Positions 51,556 to 61,555 of a stretch of DNA of 64,000 nucleotides are shown in pieces. This DNA comes from Magnetovibrio sp. Its GTDB lineage: Bacteria; Pseudomonadota; Alphaproteobacteria; Rhodospirillales; Magnetovibrionaceae. The stretch lies in the NCBI GenBank assembly GCA_026196495.1, contig JAPHSY010000020.1, positions 1 through 64,000 of the forward strand, written 5' to 3'. Numbering within the stretch: position 1 is the first letter of the stretch; each line of letters opens with the position of its first letter. A program made the position numbers and the translations under genes. The notes under the pieces were generated by a model, which did not search any database, was not told the origin of the DNA, and saw nothing but the letters and a program-made list of their open reading frames with translations.

Positions 51556-52983
51556 TTAGCGCGGCAATTCAGTTGCACCCATCAAGAATTCATCCACGGA
51601 ACGCGCGGCTTGGCGGCCTTCGCGGATGGCCCAGACTACTAGCGATTGGCCACGGCGCATATCGCCTGCGGCAAAGACTTTATCGACCGAGGTCTTGTAG
51701 TCTTCGGTGTTGGCACCGACGTTGCCGCGGTCGTCTTTGTCGACGCCAAGTTCTTCAATCATACCTTCGTGGATGGGGTGAACGAAGCCCATGGCGAGGA
51801 ATGCGCGTTCGCACGGGATTTCGAATTCGGAGCCGGTCACTTCGACCGGGGCGCCGTCTTTCCATTCCACACGTACGCACTTGGCAGCCTTAAGGTTGCC
51901 GTCGTCATCGCCGATAAATTCTTTGGTCATGATGTCCCAGTCACGTTCGCAGCCTTCTTCGTGGCTGGTGGAGGTGCGCAGTTTCATCGGCCAGTTGGGC
52001 CAAGTGACCAGCTTGTCTTCTTTTTCGGGCGGCTTGGGCATAATTTCGATTTGCGTAATCGAGGTTGCGCCTTGGCGGGCCGAGGTGCCGACACAGTCAG
52101 ACCCCGTATCGCCACCGCCGATGACCAGAACATTTTTGTCCGTCGCCAGGATGTCGCTGACGTTGACGGGCTCACCACCGTTGCGGCGATTTTGTTGGGT
52201 TAGGAAATCCATGGCGAAGTGTACACCGTTCAGCTCACGGCCCGGGATCGGCAGGTCGCGGGGGTGTTCGGAACCACCCGTCAAGACAATGGCATCATAT
52301 TTGTCCATCAAGTCTTTGGCCGAAATGTCTACGCCGATGGTGGTGTTGGGACGGAAGTCCACGCCTTCGGTTTTCATTTGGCTCAAGCGACGATCAATGA
52401 TCGATTTGTCCAGTTTGAAGTCGGGGATGCCGTAACGCAGCAAGCCACCCGCATGGGCGTTCTTTTCGTATAGCGAAACTTTGTGACCCGCACGCGCCAA
52501 CTGTTGGGCCGCCGCCATACCGGCCGGACCCGCGCCCACAACGGCAACGTTTTTGTCGGTGTGGCTTTTGGCGATTTGCGGTTTGATCCAACCCTTGTCC
52601 CAACCGGTGTCAACGATGGAACATTCAATCGTCTTGATGGTGACGGGGTTGTCTTCCAGGTTCAGGGTGCAAGATGCTTCGCACGGGGCGGGGCAAATGC
52701 GGCCGGTGAATTCCGGGAAGTTGTTGGTGGAGTGCAAAACATCCAAGGCGCTTTTCATGTCGCCACGATACGTCAGGTCATTCCATTCGGGGATGATGTT
52801 CATCACCGGGCAGCCTTGGTGGCAGAACGGAATGCCACAGTCCATACAACGTGAACCTTGGGCTTTGAGCTCGTCGTCTTTCAGCGGCACTATGAACTCG
52901 TTGTAGTGTCCAAGGCGTTCAGAGACCGGCTTGTAAGAGCGGTCGCGACGATCGTTTTCAAGAAATCCAGTAGGTTTTCCCAT
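51556..52983 (-). CDS. gltD: Glutamate synthase (NADPH) small subunit
   Basis: The 475-residue flavoprotein supplies electrons from NADPH to GltB. N-terminal cysteines for Fe-S clusters are in [14 protein letters not shown] and CPAPCEASC; the FAD Rossmann motif is [20 protein letters not shown] and the NADPH site [15 protein letters not shown]. The frame is open upstream, but the ATG at 52983 starts MGKPTGFLE, usual for the family, and lies 4 bases after the gltB stop. Confidence 0.97.
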   Translation of the reverse strand: MGKPTGFLENDRRDRSYKPVSERLGHYNEFIVPLKDDELKAQGSRCMDCGIPFCHQGCPVMNIIPEWNDLTYRGDMKSALDVLHSTNNFPEFTGRICPAPCEASCTLNLEDNPVTIKTIECSIVDTGWDKGWIKPQIAKSHTDKNVAVVGAGPAGMAAAQQLARAGHKVSLYEKNAHAGGLLRYGIPDFKLDKSIIDRRLSQMKTEGVDFRPNTTIGVDISAKDLMDKYDAIVLTGGSEHPRDLPIPGRELNGVHFAMDFLTQQNRRNGGEPVNVSDILATDKNVLVIGGGDTGSDCVGTSARQGATSITQIEIMPKPPEKEDKLVTWPNWPMKLRTSTSHEEGCERDWDIMTKEFIGDDDGNLKAAKCVRVEWKDGAPVEVTGSEFEIPCERAFLAMGFVHPIHEGMIEELGVDKDDRGNVGANTEDYKTSVDKVFAAGDMRRGQSLVVWAIREGRQAARSVDEFLMGATELPR

Positions 52984-52987
52984 AGTC

Positions 52988-55900
52988 TTAGTTCCCCACC
53001 GAAGTGTTGACGCCGTCGTGCTCTGCAGCACGGTCTTTGGCTTGCATTTCCTGCAATGCGCGGCGGTATTCCACCGGCATCACTTTGACAAACTTGGGCA
53101 GGTATGTATCCCAGTTGTCCAAGATTTGCTTTGCGCGTTGGCTGTTGGTGTAGTGAAGGTGCTTTTCGATCAGGCCTTTGAGGCGCTGAGCGTCATAGCG
53201 GGTCATGTCGTGTTCAATGTCGACACGGCCATGTGTTTCCAGATCACCGCTTTGGGAATCTTCCTCCATCAAGCGTTCTTCTGCTTCGATGGGTTCCAAG
53301 TCCACTTGGGCCAAGTTGCAACGGGTTTCGAAATCACCCGCTTCATCCAGGACATAAGCGATGCCGCCCGACATACCCGCCGCAAAATTGCGGCCCGTTT
53401 GGCCGAGCACGGCAATAATGCCGCCGGTCATGTATTCGCAGCCGTGATCACCGACGCCTTCGACAACCGCGGTGGCGCCAGAGTTGCGAACACCGAAGCG
53501 TTCGCCGCCAACACCTTGGAAGTATGCTTCACCTTTGGTGGCACCATACAAGCAGGTGTTGCCAACGATGATGTTGTCTTCGGGGTTGCCGATGGCACTG
53601 TCTTGGGATGGGCGGATCACAATGCGACCACCAGCCAAGCCTTTGCCGACATAGTCGTTGGCGTCGCCTTGAAGGTCGATGGAAATGCCTGGGCTCAAAA
53701 ACGCCCCCAACGATTGACCGGCATTGCCAGTAACATTAATGGTAATGGTGTCATCGGGCAGACCGGCTTTGCCGTACTTCATCGCAACTTCACCGGAAAG
53801 CATGGTGCCGACGGTGCGGTTGACGTTGATGAGGTTGGCTTCGATCGTTACAGGTGTACCGTCCTTGAGGGCGGGCTGAGCCTGTTTAATGAACTCGTTA
53901 TCCAAGGCTTTATCAAGACCGTGGTCTTGCGTTTCGGTTTGATAAACGACTTCACCTTCTTCCGTTTCTGGTTTGTGCAGCAGACGGGAGAAGTCGAGGC
54001 CTTGGGTCTTCCAGTGATCAATGGCGCTGTCCATTTCAATCAAGTCGGAACGGCCAATCATTTCATTGACGGTGCGGAAACCCAATTCAGCCATCAGTGC
54101 GCGGACTTCTTCAGCCATGAAGGTGAAGTAGTTCACAACGTGTGCAGGCTCACCCGGGAACAGTTTGCGCAGTTCTGGGTTTTGCGTGGCGATACCGACC
54201 GGACAGGTGTTCAGGTGACACTTGCGCATCATCAAACAACCCTGAGCAATCAAAGCGCCTGTGGCAAAGCCAAATTCATCAGCACCCAACAAAGCGCCAA
54301 CAACGACGTCGCGTGCAGTGCGGAGACCACCGTCCACCTGGACGCAGATGCGATTACGCAGTTTGTTCATCACCAGCGTCTGATGGGTTTCGGCCAAGCC
54401 TGTTTCCCATGGACCGCCAGCGTGCTGGGTCGAGGTTAGAGGCGATGCACCGGTACCACCATCGAAGCCAGAAATGGTGACGTGGTCAGCGTGGGCTTTG
54501 GAAACACCAGCGGCAACCGTGCCAACGCCCACTTCGGACACCAACTTGACGGAAATACGTGCTTTCGGGTTCACGTTTTTCAAATCGTGAATCAGCTGCG
54601 CCAAATCCTCAATGGAATAAATGTCGTGGTGCGGTGGCGGTGAGATCAAGCCAACACCCGGGGTGGAGTGACGCAAGCGTGCAATCCACTCATCCACTTT
54701 GTGACCGGGGAGCTGACCTCCTTCGCCAGGTTTAGCACCTTGGGCCATTTTGATTTGGATGTCGTCGGCGTTGACCAAGTATTCAGCGGTCACGCCGAAG
54801 CGACCGGATGCCACCTGCTTAATGGCAGAACGCATGCTGTCGCCATTTTCCATCGGCTCAAAGCGCACAGCTTCTTCACCGCCTTCGCCCGTATTAGACT
54901 TACCGCCAATACGGTTCATGGCAATGGCCAAGTTGGTGTGTGCTTCCCAAGAAATGGAACCGAACGACATCGCACCCGTTGCAAAACGTTTGCAGATTTC
55001 TTCAATTGGTTCAACTTCGTCCAACGGAACGGACTTGCCGACACCTTTGAGCTTGAACAAACCACGCAGATTTTTAACAGATACGTCGTGGTCGTTGATT
55101 ACGGATTCGAACTGACGATAGGTATCACGGTCGCCTTTACGTACAGCGTGTTGCAGTAACTGGATCGTTTCCGGGGTCCAGCAGTGTGCTTCACCGCGAT
55201 GACGCCATGCCAGCTCACCACCGACGTCCAAGTGTTTGGCATATAGCGGGTTGTTGCCAAACGCTTCGCGATGGCGACGAACGGTTTCTTCGGCAACTTC
55301 GTTCAAGCCAATGCCGCCAACTTTCGTTGCGGTTTTGGTGAAGAACTGTTCGACGAACTCATCGTTCAAGCCAACGGCATCAAAGATTTGTGCGCCACAG
55401 TAAGATTGGAACGTGGAGATGCCCATTTTCGAGAAGACTTTGAGCATGCCCTTATCAACCGCTTTGATGTAGCGGGTCTGGGCTTCTTCAACAGTCAAAT
55501 CGTCGGGCAGTTCGTCACGGAAAGAACAGATGGTGTCGAATGCTAGGTAGGGGTTGATGGCTTCTGCGCCATAACCGCCCAACAGGCAGAAATCGTGTAC
55601 GCGACGGGGTTCACCGGTTTCCACAACCAAGCCCACAGACGTGCGCAGGCCGGTGCGGATCAGGTGGTGGTGTACACCAGCCGTTGCCAACAAGGCCGGA
55701 ATTGCGACGTGGTCTTTGTCCAACGCCCGGTCAGACAAAATCAAGATATTGTAGCCTTCGCGAACAACGTCTTCAGCTTTGGCAAACAGCTTTTCAAGTG
55801 CGGCTTGCATGCCCGATGCACCTTGGTCAGCCGGATAGGCCATCTCTAGGGTGTAGGATTTAAATGCACGGTCCACATGGTTTTCGATGTGGCGAATTTT

Positions 55901-57631
55901 TTCCAGGTCCAGGTTGGACAGGATCGGTTGACGCACTTCCAAACGTTTCTTGGTTCCGGCGTCTTCTAAATCCAACAGGTTTGGGCGTGGGCCGATAAGG
56001 CTCACCAAGCTCATGACCAATTCTTCGCGGATCGGATCGATCGGCGGGTTGGTGACTTGAGCAAAGTTTTGCGCAAAGTAATCGTACAGAACCTTCGGAC
56101 GATCAGACAGCACCGCAAGCGGTGTATCGCGCCCCATGGAACCGATTGGGTCTTGACCCGTCAATGCCATTGGTTTGATGAAGTACTTGATGTCTTCTTG
56201 GGTGTAGCCGAATGCTTGCTGGGCATCCAAACGGGTTTCATCATCGGGTACCATGGCGGGATTTTCTTCCGGCAGGTCTTCGACTTTGATCTGGGTTTGG
56301 TCCAGCCAGTCTTGATATGGCTTGTCATTTGCCAGTTCAGACTTGATCTCTTCGTCGTCGATGATGCGGCCTTGTTCCAGGTCGATGAGGAACATTTTAC
56401 CCGGCTGCAAACGCCATTTCTTTTTGATTTTGTTTTCCGGGATCGGCAGCACGCCAACTTCGGAACCCATGATCACGAAATCATCGGTGGTTTCAACGTA
56501 ACGCGCTGGACGCAGGCCGTTGCGGTCCAAGGTTGCGCCAATTTGGCGACCATCGGTGAAGCAAACAGCAGCAGGACCGTCCCACGGTTCCATCAATGCA
56601 GCATGGTATTCGTAGAATGCACGACGATCATCACTCATCAGCGGGTTGTTGTCCCAAGCTTCGGGGATCATCATCATCATCGCATGAGCCAGGGAGTAAC
56701 CACCGGCCACCAGCAATTCTAAGGCATTGTCAAAGGTTGCAGAGTCAGATGCCCCGTCACCGATCAATGGCCACAGTTTATCGAGATCGTCGCCCAAAAC
56801 GTCAGAGCTCATGGTGGCTTTGCGCGCAGCCATCCAATTGATGTTGCCGCGCACCGTGTTGATTTCACCGTTGTGGCAGAGATAACGGAACGGCTGTGCC
56901 AATTCCCAGCTGGGGAACGTGTTGGTGGAGAAACGTTGGTGCACCAATGCCAAAGCAGAGGTTGAACGCTCGTCCTTTAGGTCCAAGTAGTAGTTCGACA
57001 AGTTTCCAGACAGCACCATCCCTTTATATACGGTGGTGTGAGTGGACAGTGACGGTACGTAGAAATTGGCACGATCACCTGTTTTGTCCCAGATGGCGTG
57101 GTGAACCTGTTTGCGGATAACAAATAGTTTGCGTTCAAAAGCAGCCAGTTCCAGAGGAGCGGCTTTTTTGATGAAGATTTGGCGGATAACAGGCTCTTGC
57201 GCTTTGACGCTTTCGCCCAGGCAAGAGTTGTCCACAGGAACATCGCGCCAGCCCAACAGTTCTTGGCCTTCGGCTTTGATGACATCGTCAAATGCTTTCA
57301 AGCAGTCATCGCGCAGAGCGTCGTCTTGGGGCAGGAACACTTGGCCCATGGCGTAGTCGCCAATGGCGGGAAGCTCAAAGCCCAGATTTGCGCATTCTTC
57401 AACCAACATGGCGTGAGGAATCTGCATGATGATACCCGCACCGTCGCCAGCCAGCGGATCAGCGCCAACAGCGCCACGGTGGTCGAGGTTCACCAGAATC
57501 TCGAGACCTTGGCGGATGATTTCGTGGCTCTTTTGGTTCTTAATGTTGCAAATGAAGCCAACGCCGCAGTTGTCACGCTCGTTGCTGGGGTCGTAAAGGC
57601 CTTGTGCTTGGGGCAGACCGCTTGCTTTCAT
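52988..57631 (-). CDS. gltB: Glutamate synthase (NADPH) large subunit
   Basis: The 1547-residue protein makes two glutamates from glutamine and 2-oxoglutarate. After a 21-residue propeptide, the class II amidotransferase begins at Cys22 in [10 protein letters not shown]. The FMN-binding synthase domain has [11 protein letters not shown] and [19 protein letters not shown]-like blocks, and the 3Fe-4S site is in [14 protein letters not shown]. The C-terminal beta-helix has [12 protein letters not shown]. The start at 57631 is preferred over one 8 codons upstream because it gives the usual propeptide length and GGATAAAG precedes it. Confidence 0.97.
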   Translation of the reverse strand: MKASGLPQAQGLYDPSNERDNCGVGFICNIKNQKSHEIIRQGLEILVNLDHRGAVGADPLAGDGAGIIMQIPHAMLVEECANLGFELPAIGDYAMGQVFLPQDDALRDDCLKAFDDVIKAEGQELLGWRDVPVDNSCLGESVKAQEPVIRQIFIKKAAPLELAAFERKLFVIRKQVHHAIWDKTGDRANFYVPSLSTHTTVYKGMVLSGNLSNYYLDLKDERSTSALALVHQRFSTNTFPSWELAQPFRYLCHNGEINTVRGNINWMAARKATMSSDVLGDDLDKLWPLIGDGASDSATFDNALELLVAGGYSLAHAMMMMIPEAWDNNPLMSDDRRAFYEYHAALMEPWDGPAAVCFTDGRQIGATLDRNGLRPARYVETTDDFVIMGSEVGVLPIPENKIKKKWRLQPGKMFLIDLEQGRIIDDEEIKSELANDKPYQDWLDQTQIKVEDLPEENPAMVPDDETRLDAQQAFGYTQEDIKYFIKPMALTGQDPIGSMGRDTPLAVLSDRPKVLYDYFAQNFAQVTNPPIDPIREELVMSLVSLIGPRPNLLDLEDAGTKKRLEVRQPILSNLDLEKIRHIENHVDRAFKSYTLEMAYPADQGASGMQAALEKLFAKAEDVVREGYNILILSDRALDKDHVAIPALLATAGVHHHLIRTGLRTSVGLVVETGEPRRVHDFCLLGGYGAEAINPYLAFDTICSFRDELPDDLTVEEAQTRYIKAVDKGMLKVFSKMGISTFQSYCGAQIFDAVGLNDEFVEQFFTKTATKVGGIGLNEVAEETVRRHREAFGNNPLYAKHLDVGGELAWRHRGEAHCWTPETIQLLQHAVRKGDRDTYRQFESVINDHDVSVKNLRGLFKLKGVGKSVPLDEVEPIEEICKRFATGAMSFGSISWEAHTNLAIAMNRIGGKSNTGEGGEEAVRFEPMENGDSMRSAIKQVASGRFGVTAEYLVNADDIQIKMAQGAKPGEGGQLPGHKVDEWIARLRHSTPGVGLISPPPHHDIYSIEDLAQLIHDLKNVNPKARISVKLVSEVGVGTVAAGVSKAHADHVTISGFDGGTGASPLTSTQHAGGPWETGLAETHQTLVMNKLRNRICVQVDGGLRTARDVVVGALLGADEFGFATGALIAQGCLMMRKCHLNTCPVGIATQNPELRKLFPGEPAHVVNYFTFMAEEVRALMAELGFRTVNEMIGRSDLIEMDSAIDHWKTQGLDFSRLLHKPETEEGEVVYQTETQDHGLDKALDNEFIKQAQPALKDGTPVTIEANLINVNRTVGTMLSGEVAMKYGKAGLPDDTITINVTGNAGQSLGAFLSPGISIDLQGDANDYVGKGLAGGRIVIRPSQDSAIGNPEDNIIVGNTCLYGATKGEAYFQGVGGERFGVRNSGATAVVEGVGDHGCEYMTGGIIAVLGQTGRNFAAGMSGGIAYVLDEAGDFETRCNLAQVDLEPIEAEERLMEEDSQSGDLETHGRVDIEHDMTRYDAQRLKGLIEKHLHYTNSQRAKQILDNWDTYLPKFVKVMPVEYRRALQEMQAKDRAAEHDGVNTSVGN

Positions 57632-58008
57632 AATCTTTATCCAGTCGTAAACCACCGCTCTGAGGCGGCCGAAAAATTCTTTTATTTCAAGGCGCTAAAA
57701 TTACGTCCGCCGCCAGTTCAGCCAGCGCGGTGCGGCCATTTTGCATCTTGTTCAGAAACTTTGGAGGCGCGACATTACTAGAACTCTGCGAAAAAGGGAA
57801 CCCCAGCACTGCAATTTTTGAAACACTTTGAAACAGCCAAAAATCAAGGGTTTGAGACCGATTGGGGACAGTTCCAAAGTGGGACTTTTGAGAGTCTGAA
57901 AAGCTTCATAAAAAGTCATGCGGATTCAGCCCTTTGCGCGGTTACGGGAGTGGGTTAGAGTTTTGCCGATTCGGGGATTGTCGCACTTTTGAAGGTTGAG
58001 ACACAGCT
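57632..58008. promoter_or_regulatory. Divergent control region of gltB and uppP
   Basis: No gene is seen in this 377-base stretch. TTTGAAACA occurs twice, at 57817-57825 and 57827-57835, so the copies are exactly 10 bases apart, one helical turn, as for a protein that binds one face of the DNA. A consensus -35/-10 pair could not be chosen by eye for either gene. No sigma-54 GG-N10-GC element with the full consensus was noticed. Confidence 0.4.
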
Positions 58009-58821
58009 GTGCCCACTTTGCATATCGTGATTCTGGCGCTCGTTCAGGGTATCACGGAATTTTTACCGATCAGTTCCAGTGGCCATTTGGTTCTGGTGCC
58101 GTGGTTTGCCGGCTGGGATGACCAGGGTTTGGCCCTGGACGTGGCCGTGCACGTCGGCACCTTAGGCGCTGTGATGGCGTACCTATGGCGTGATATTGCC
58201 GATATGCTCAACGGGCTTTGGCGCATGCTGAAAGGTAAGGGTGTTAACTCCAGTGTGCGCTTGGCCTTTTTCCTTGTCATTGGCACGCTTCCGGTGATTG
58301 GTGCGGGGTTTGCCCTGAACCATTATGTGCCGGGTGGAATTCGTTCTGTCGAAATTATCGGCTGGACCACCTTGGGTTTTGGGGTGCTGTTGTGGCTGGC
58401 GGATCGCTTTAGTGTGACCCTTCGCCAGATGGATCATTTGCGCCTATCTGACGTTCTCATCATTGGTGTGATGCAGTGCATAGCCCTTATCCCCGGCACC
58501 TCCAGAAGCGGCATCACCATGACGGCTGGGCGGATACTCGGTATGGAACGCCCTGATTGTGCGCGCTTTTCCATGTTGTTGAGCATTCCCACCATCGTTG
58601 GTGCCGGGGTGCTCAAGGGGTTGGAGCTTTATAAAGCTGGGGATGTGGTTGCTATGGATGCGGCGTTGACGGGGGCGGGCATGGCGTTTGTTTCAGCCTT
58701 TATCGCGATTGCCTTGATGATGGTGTGGCTCAAACGTGCCAGCTTTACACCGTTTGTGCTTTATCGCATCGCATTGGGTGGGTTCTTGTTGGCTGTAACG
58801 TATGGGTATGTGACGGTTTAG
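58009..58821 (+). CDS. uppP: Undecaprenyl-diphosphate phosphatase
   Basis: The 270-residue membrane enzyme recycles undecaprenyl pyrophosphate to the phosphate used for peptidoglycan precursors; loss or excess changes bacitracin response. The motif QGITEFLPISSSGHL holds E17, S22-S24 and H26, and PGTSRSG holds R166. About eight helices are visible. The start is GTG at 58009 with GAAGG upstream. The end overlaps the convergent kinase gene by 4 bases. Confidence 0.95.
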   Translation: MPTLHIVILALVQGITEFLPISSSGHLVLVPWFAGWDDQGLALDVAVHVGTLGAVMAYLWRDIADMLNGLWRMLKGKGVNSSVRLAFFLVIGTLPVIGAGFALNHYVPGGIRSVEIIGWTTLGFGVLLWLADRFSVTLRQMDHLRLSDVLIIGVMQCIALIPGTSRSGITMTAGRILGMERPDCARFSMLLSIPTIVGAGVLKGLELYKAGDVVAMDAALTGAGMAFVSAFIAIALMMVWLKRASFTPFVLYRIALGGFLLAVTYGYVTV

Positions 58822-60071
58822 GCGTTTGCTGCTTCATCTTTATGAACTACGGCTGGTTCTTCCAATGGCAGGGTAAAACTAAATGTCGAGCCTTTGCCGG
58901 GTTCGCTGTCAATCTCGATCTGACCACCATTGCGTTCGACCAGTTCTTTGCACAGCATAAGGCCAAGACCCGTACCGCCTTCACCATCGGTGCCCTTGGT
59001 GGTGACGTTGTCGGCCAGCTTAAAAATTTTGTTCACCACATCAGTTTTCATGCCGACACCGGTATCACGGACATATACACGCGCCATTTCTCCAGGTGTG
59101 GTTTGATAGCCAATGGTAATTGTGCCGCCACTGGGCGTGAACTTAATGGCATTGTTGACCAGATTGCGGATGACTGTGTCAATCATGTCTGGGTCGGCGA
59201 AGGCCGTTTGATTGTGACCCGTTTCTTTTAACGTTAGACCCTTATCCGTGGCGACTGGTCCCAGGACATCAACGGTTTTCATGCCAATTTCATTGAGAGA
59301 GAAGACTTGCGGGTGATTTTCAACGCGGTCCATCTGCAATCTCGCCCAATCCAACAGGTTTTCCAGCAGTTTGAAGACGCGCGTGGCGCTGTTGTTAATG
59401 GTTTCGGCGTAGTCTTTGACTTGTTCCGGTGCCATTTTATCGGCTTGGCTTTGCAGCAAATTTGTAAAGCCCATTAATGAGGTAAATGGGCTTCGCAAGT
59501 CGTGAGCAATAATGGAGAAAAATTTGTTTTTTTCCTGGTTGAGTTGTTCCAGCTCTTCTTTTGCCATGGCGTAGTTTTCTGCCAACTCGACATACTGCAT
59601 GTTGATGGCTTCTGCGCGTTCGCGCTCGTCTTGGATGGTGATCATTTCCTGAACCAAGCGATCATTGGTCTTGCGCAGGTTTTCTTCGGTGGTACGCAAA
59701 TTGATGGTCAGGCGGATCAAATTGCGCAGCATAGAACCCTGGGTGCCGTCCCAAGGGATGGCAGCGTTAGCGCCGGCCTTGAGGAATTCCTGTTCACTTT
59801 GGGCGCAGCTTAAATCCATCAATACGACGATGGGGATGCGTGCTCCAGATTCTTTTGCGCCTTCGCTAATGGAAGTGGCAAAATCTGGAGCATCGGCTTC
59901 GCCGCGGATGATACAAAGTTCAAACGGAAAACTAACCAGGGATGTTAAGGTGTCTTCCACCGTGTCGGTGTGGATGATTTCAATTTTAAAGCCTTCAACC
60001 CCAATGGCGGCACGTAGGGCGTCTTCTGTTTTTTGACCGCCTCCACCAAGGAGAATACGCGCTGTGTGCAT
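58818..60071 (-). CDS. Soluble histidine kinase with a degenerate receiver domain
   Basis: The 417-residue protein has no membrane helix. Residues 3-125 resemble a receiver fold, but the acidic pocket is replaced by GGGGQ, the phospho-Asp position reads LCIIRGEAD without a usable Asp, and the lysine position is AAIPWDG. A long coiled coil (about 130-180) leads to HisKA with H190 in SIIAHDLRSPFTSL and HATPase with DTGVGMK and GTGLGLMLCKELVERNGG. The pseudo-receiver probably senses or docks rather than accepts phosphate. It is an orphan kinase. The ATG at 60071 is chosen, 17 codons inside the longest frame. Confidence 0.88.
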   Translation of the reverse strand: MHTARILLGGGGQKTEDALRAAIGVEGFKIEIIHTDTVEDTLTSLVSFPFELCIIRGEADAPDFATSISEGAKESGARIPIVVLMDLSCAQSEQEFLKAGANAAIPWDGTQGSMLRNLIRLTINLRTTEENLRKTNDRLVQEMITIQDERERAEAINMQYVELAENYAMAKEELEQLNQEKNKFFSIIAHDLRSPFTSLMGFTNLLQSQADKMAPEQVKDYAETINNSATRVFKLLENLLDWARLQMDRVENHPQVFSLNEIGMKTVDVLGPVATDKGLTLKETGHNQTAFADPDMIDTVIRNLVNNAIKFTPSGGTITIGYQTTPGEMARVYVRDTGVGMKTDVVNKIFKLADNVTTKGTDGEGGTGLGLMLCKELVERNGGQIEIDSEPGKGSTFSFTLPLEEPAVVHKDEAANA

Positions 60072-60194
60072 GGGGTTGCTCTGAACAGTGTCTGACAACT
60101 TGAAGTTGATCTTTGAAAACAATCACTTGATTAATATATATTCACGGCAATCTATTTGCTAACCCATTTTTATAACACTTGTTAAGGACCAATT

Positions 60195-60803
60195 ATGGCT
60201 GCTCCCGTTGATGCTGATCACCACAAAAATAAAATGGAAAAGAAAAAAGCGGCCCGCGACAAAATCATGGCTGCCAAAACGGAAACACGTGGCTTGGTTA
60301 TTGTTCACACGGGTAAGGGCAAGGGTAAATCCACCGCTGCTTGGGGCATGGTGTTGCGTATGTTGGGTCACGGCCGCCGTGTTGGAATCGTGCAATTTGT
60401 CAAAGGCAAATGGGACACAGGTGAACGTGGTGTGTTCGAAAAATTTGGCGATCAATGCATTATCGAAGCTCATGGAGAGGGCTTCAGTTGGGAAAGCCAA
60501 GACCTTGAACGTGACAAGGCAGCCGCCGCAAAAGCCTGGAAAACGGCAATGGATTTAATGGCGGATGAAACCATTGATTTGGTGGTGATGGATGAAATCA
60601 ACATTGCATTGCGCTATGGCCAGCTGGATGCGGACATGGTGGTTGAGCAACTCAAAGCAAAGCGCAAGGATTTACATGTGGTTTTGACCGGTCGCAATGC
60701 TTTGGATGAGATCATCGATGCTGCTGACTTGGTGACAGAAATGGCGCAGATTAAGCATCCCTTCCGTGCAGGAATTAAAGCGCAAGAGGGCATCGAATTT
60801 TAA
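60195..60803 (+). CDS. cobO: Cob(I)yrinic acid a,c-diamide adenosyltransferase
   Basis: The 202-residue ATPase-like enzyme transfers the adenosyl group to cobalt, in the route to adenosylcobalamin. The P-loop HTGKGKGKSTAAWG is at residues 38-51, followed by VGIVQFVKGKW, VVMDEINIALRYG and TGRNALDEIIDAADLVTEM of the CobO/BtuR family. The first 30 residues are lysine-rich and typical. TTAAGGACC precedes the ATG. A lipoprotein gene separates it from cobQ. Confidence 0.95.
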   Translation: MAAPVDADHHKNKMEKKKAARDKIMAAKTETRGLVIVHTGKGKGKSTAAWGMVLRMLGHGRRVGIVQFVKGKWDTGERGVFEKFGDQCIIEAHGEGFSWESQDLERDKAAAAKAWKTAMDLMADETIDLVVMDEINIALRYGQLDADMVVEQLKAKRKDLHVVLTGRNALDEIIDAADLVTEMAQIKHPFRAGIKAQEGIEF

Positions 60804-60865
60804 CCAAAGTTGTGCTACCCATGTAGGATCAACGCGCTGATGATGGTCGAATGGGGAGCTTTGCA

Positions 60866-61555
60866 ATGATTTCACGGATTTTAGCGATTGCGGTGTTGGT
60901 GTTGAGCCTACCCTTGGCGGCGTGCGCCACCAAGCCCATGACGGACCAAGAGCGTGCCCATCAATTGCTGCAGGCATCGCAGCTGACATTTCAGAAATTC
61001 AAAGCGTCCAAAGACAATCCCATGGTTGAATTTCGCAAACTTTTGCCCAAGGCCCAAGGCATTGTCATTTTGCCCGGCGTGGTCAAAGGCGGTTTCGTGT
61101 TGGCAGCGGAGGGCGGCAGCGGTGTGATGCTGGCGAAGGATGCTTCAGGGCGTTGGGGCTATCCGGCATTTTACTTTATGGCATCGGGCAGTATTGGCCT
61201 GCAAATCGGTGCGCAGGTGGGCGATGTGGTGATGTTGGTGTTTAGCCATGATGCGCTCAAAGCCATCATTGAAAACCAAGGCAAACTAGGTGCGGACCTG
61301 GACTTGGTGGTGGGCACAGTTGGTGCCGGGGTTGAGGCCTCGACCACAACGAATGTTGGTGCAGATGTCATGGCGTTTACCTTGGGCTCGGGCCTATTTG
61401 CCGGCGGTTCATTGGAAGCTGCCGCTTTGATTAAGCGAAATGATTTCAATCAGGCCTTTTATGGTGAAGCCTTGACCCCAATGGAAATTGTTATGGATGG
61501 TCGCGCACAAAATCCGGCTGCCGATCAATTGCGTGCGACCCTCGATGCCAACTGA
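60866..61555 (+). CDS. SYLF (YSC84-like) domain lipoprotein
   Basis: The 229-residue protein has a lipoprotein signal (ISRILAIAVLVLSLPLAAC) with Cys20 as the lipidation site. The body matches the SYLF/YSC84 family: AQGIVILPGVVKGGFVLAAE, SGVMLAKDASGRWGYPAFY, GLQIGAQVGDVVMLV and STTTNVGADVMAFT. This fold binds lipids in eukaryotes; the bacterial role is unclear. GGGAGC lies before the ATG at 60866. Its stop is inside the start of cobQ. Confidence 0.9.
   Translation: MISRILAIAVLVLSLPLAACATKPMTDQERAHQLLQASQLTFQKFKASKDNPMVEFRKLLPKAQGIVILPGVVKGGFVLAAEGGSGVMLAKDASGRWGYPAFYFMASGSIGLQIGAQVGDVVMLVFSHDALKAIIENQGKLGADLDLVVGTVGAGVEASTTTNVGADVMAFTLGSGLFAGGSLEAAALIKRNDFNQAFYGEALTPMEIVMDGRAQNPAADQLRATLDAN

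Noticed and set aside
53018-54439. Long plus-strand open frame of 473 codons opposite gltB
   Set aside because: It lies fully within the certain gltB gene on the other strand and its translation has no family-like features; it follows from codon bias.
57656-58008. Sigma-54 promoter for gltB
   Set aside because: TTGC-like bits are present, but no GG-N10-GC with the surrounding consensus at the right spacing was found.
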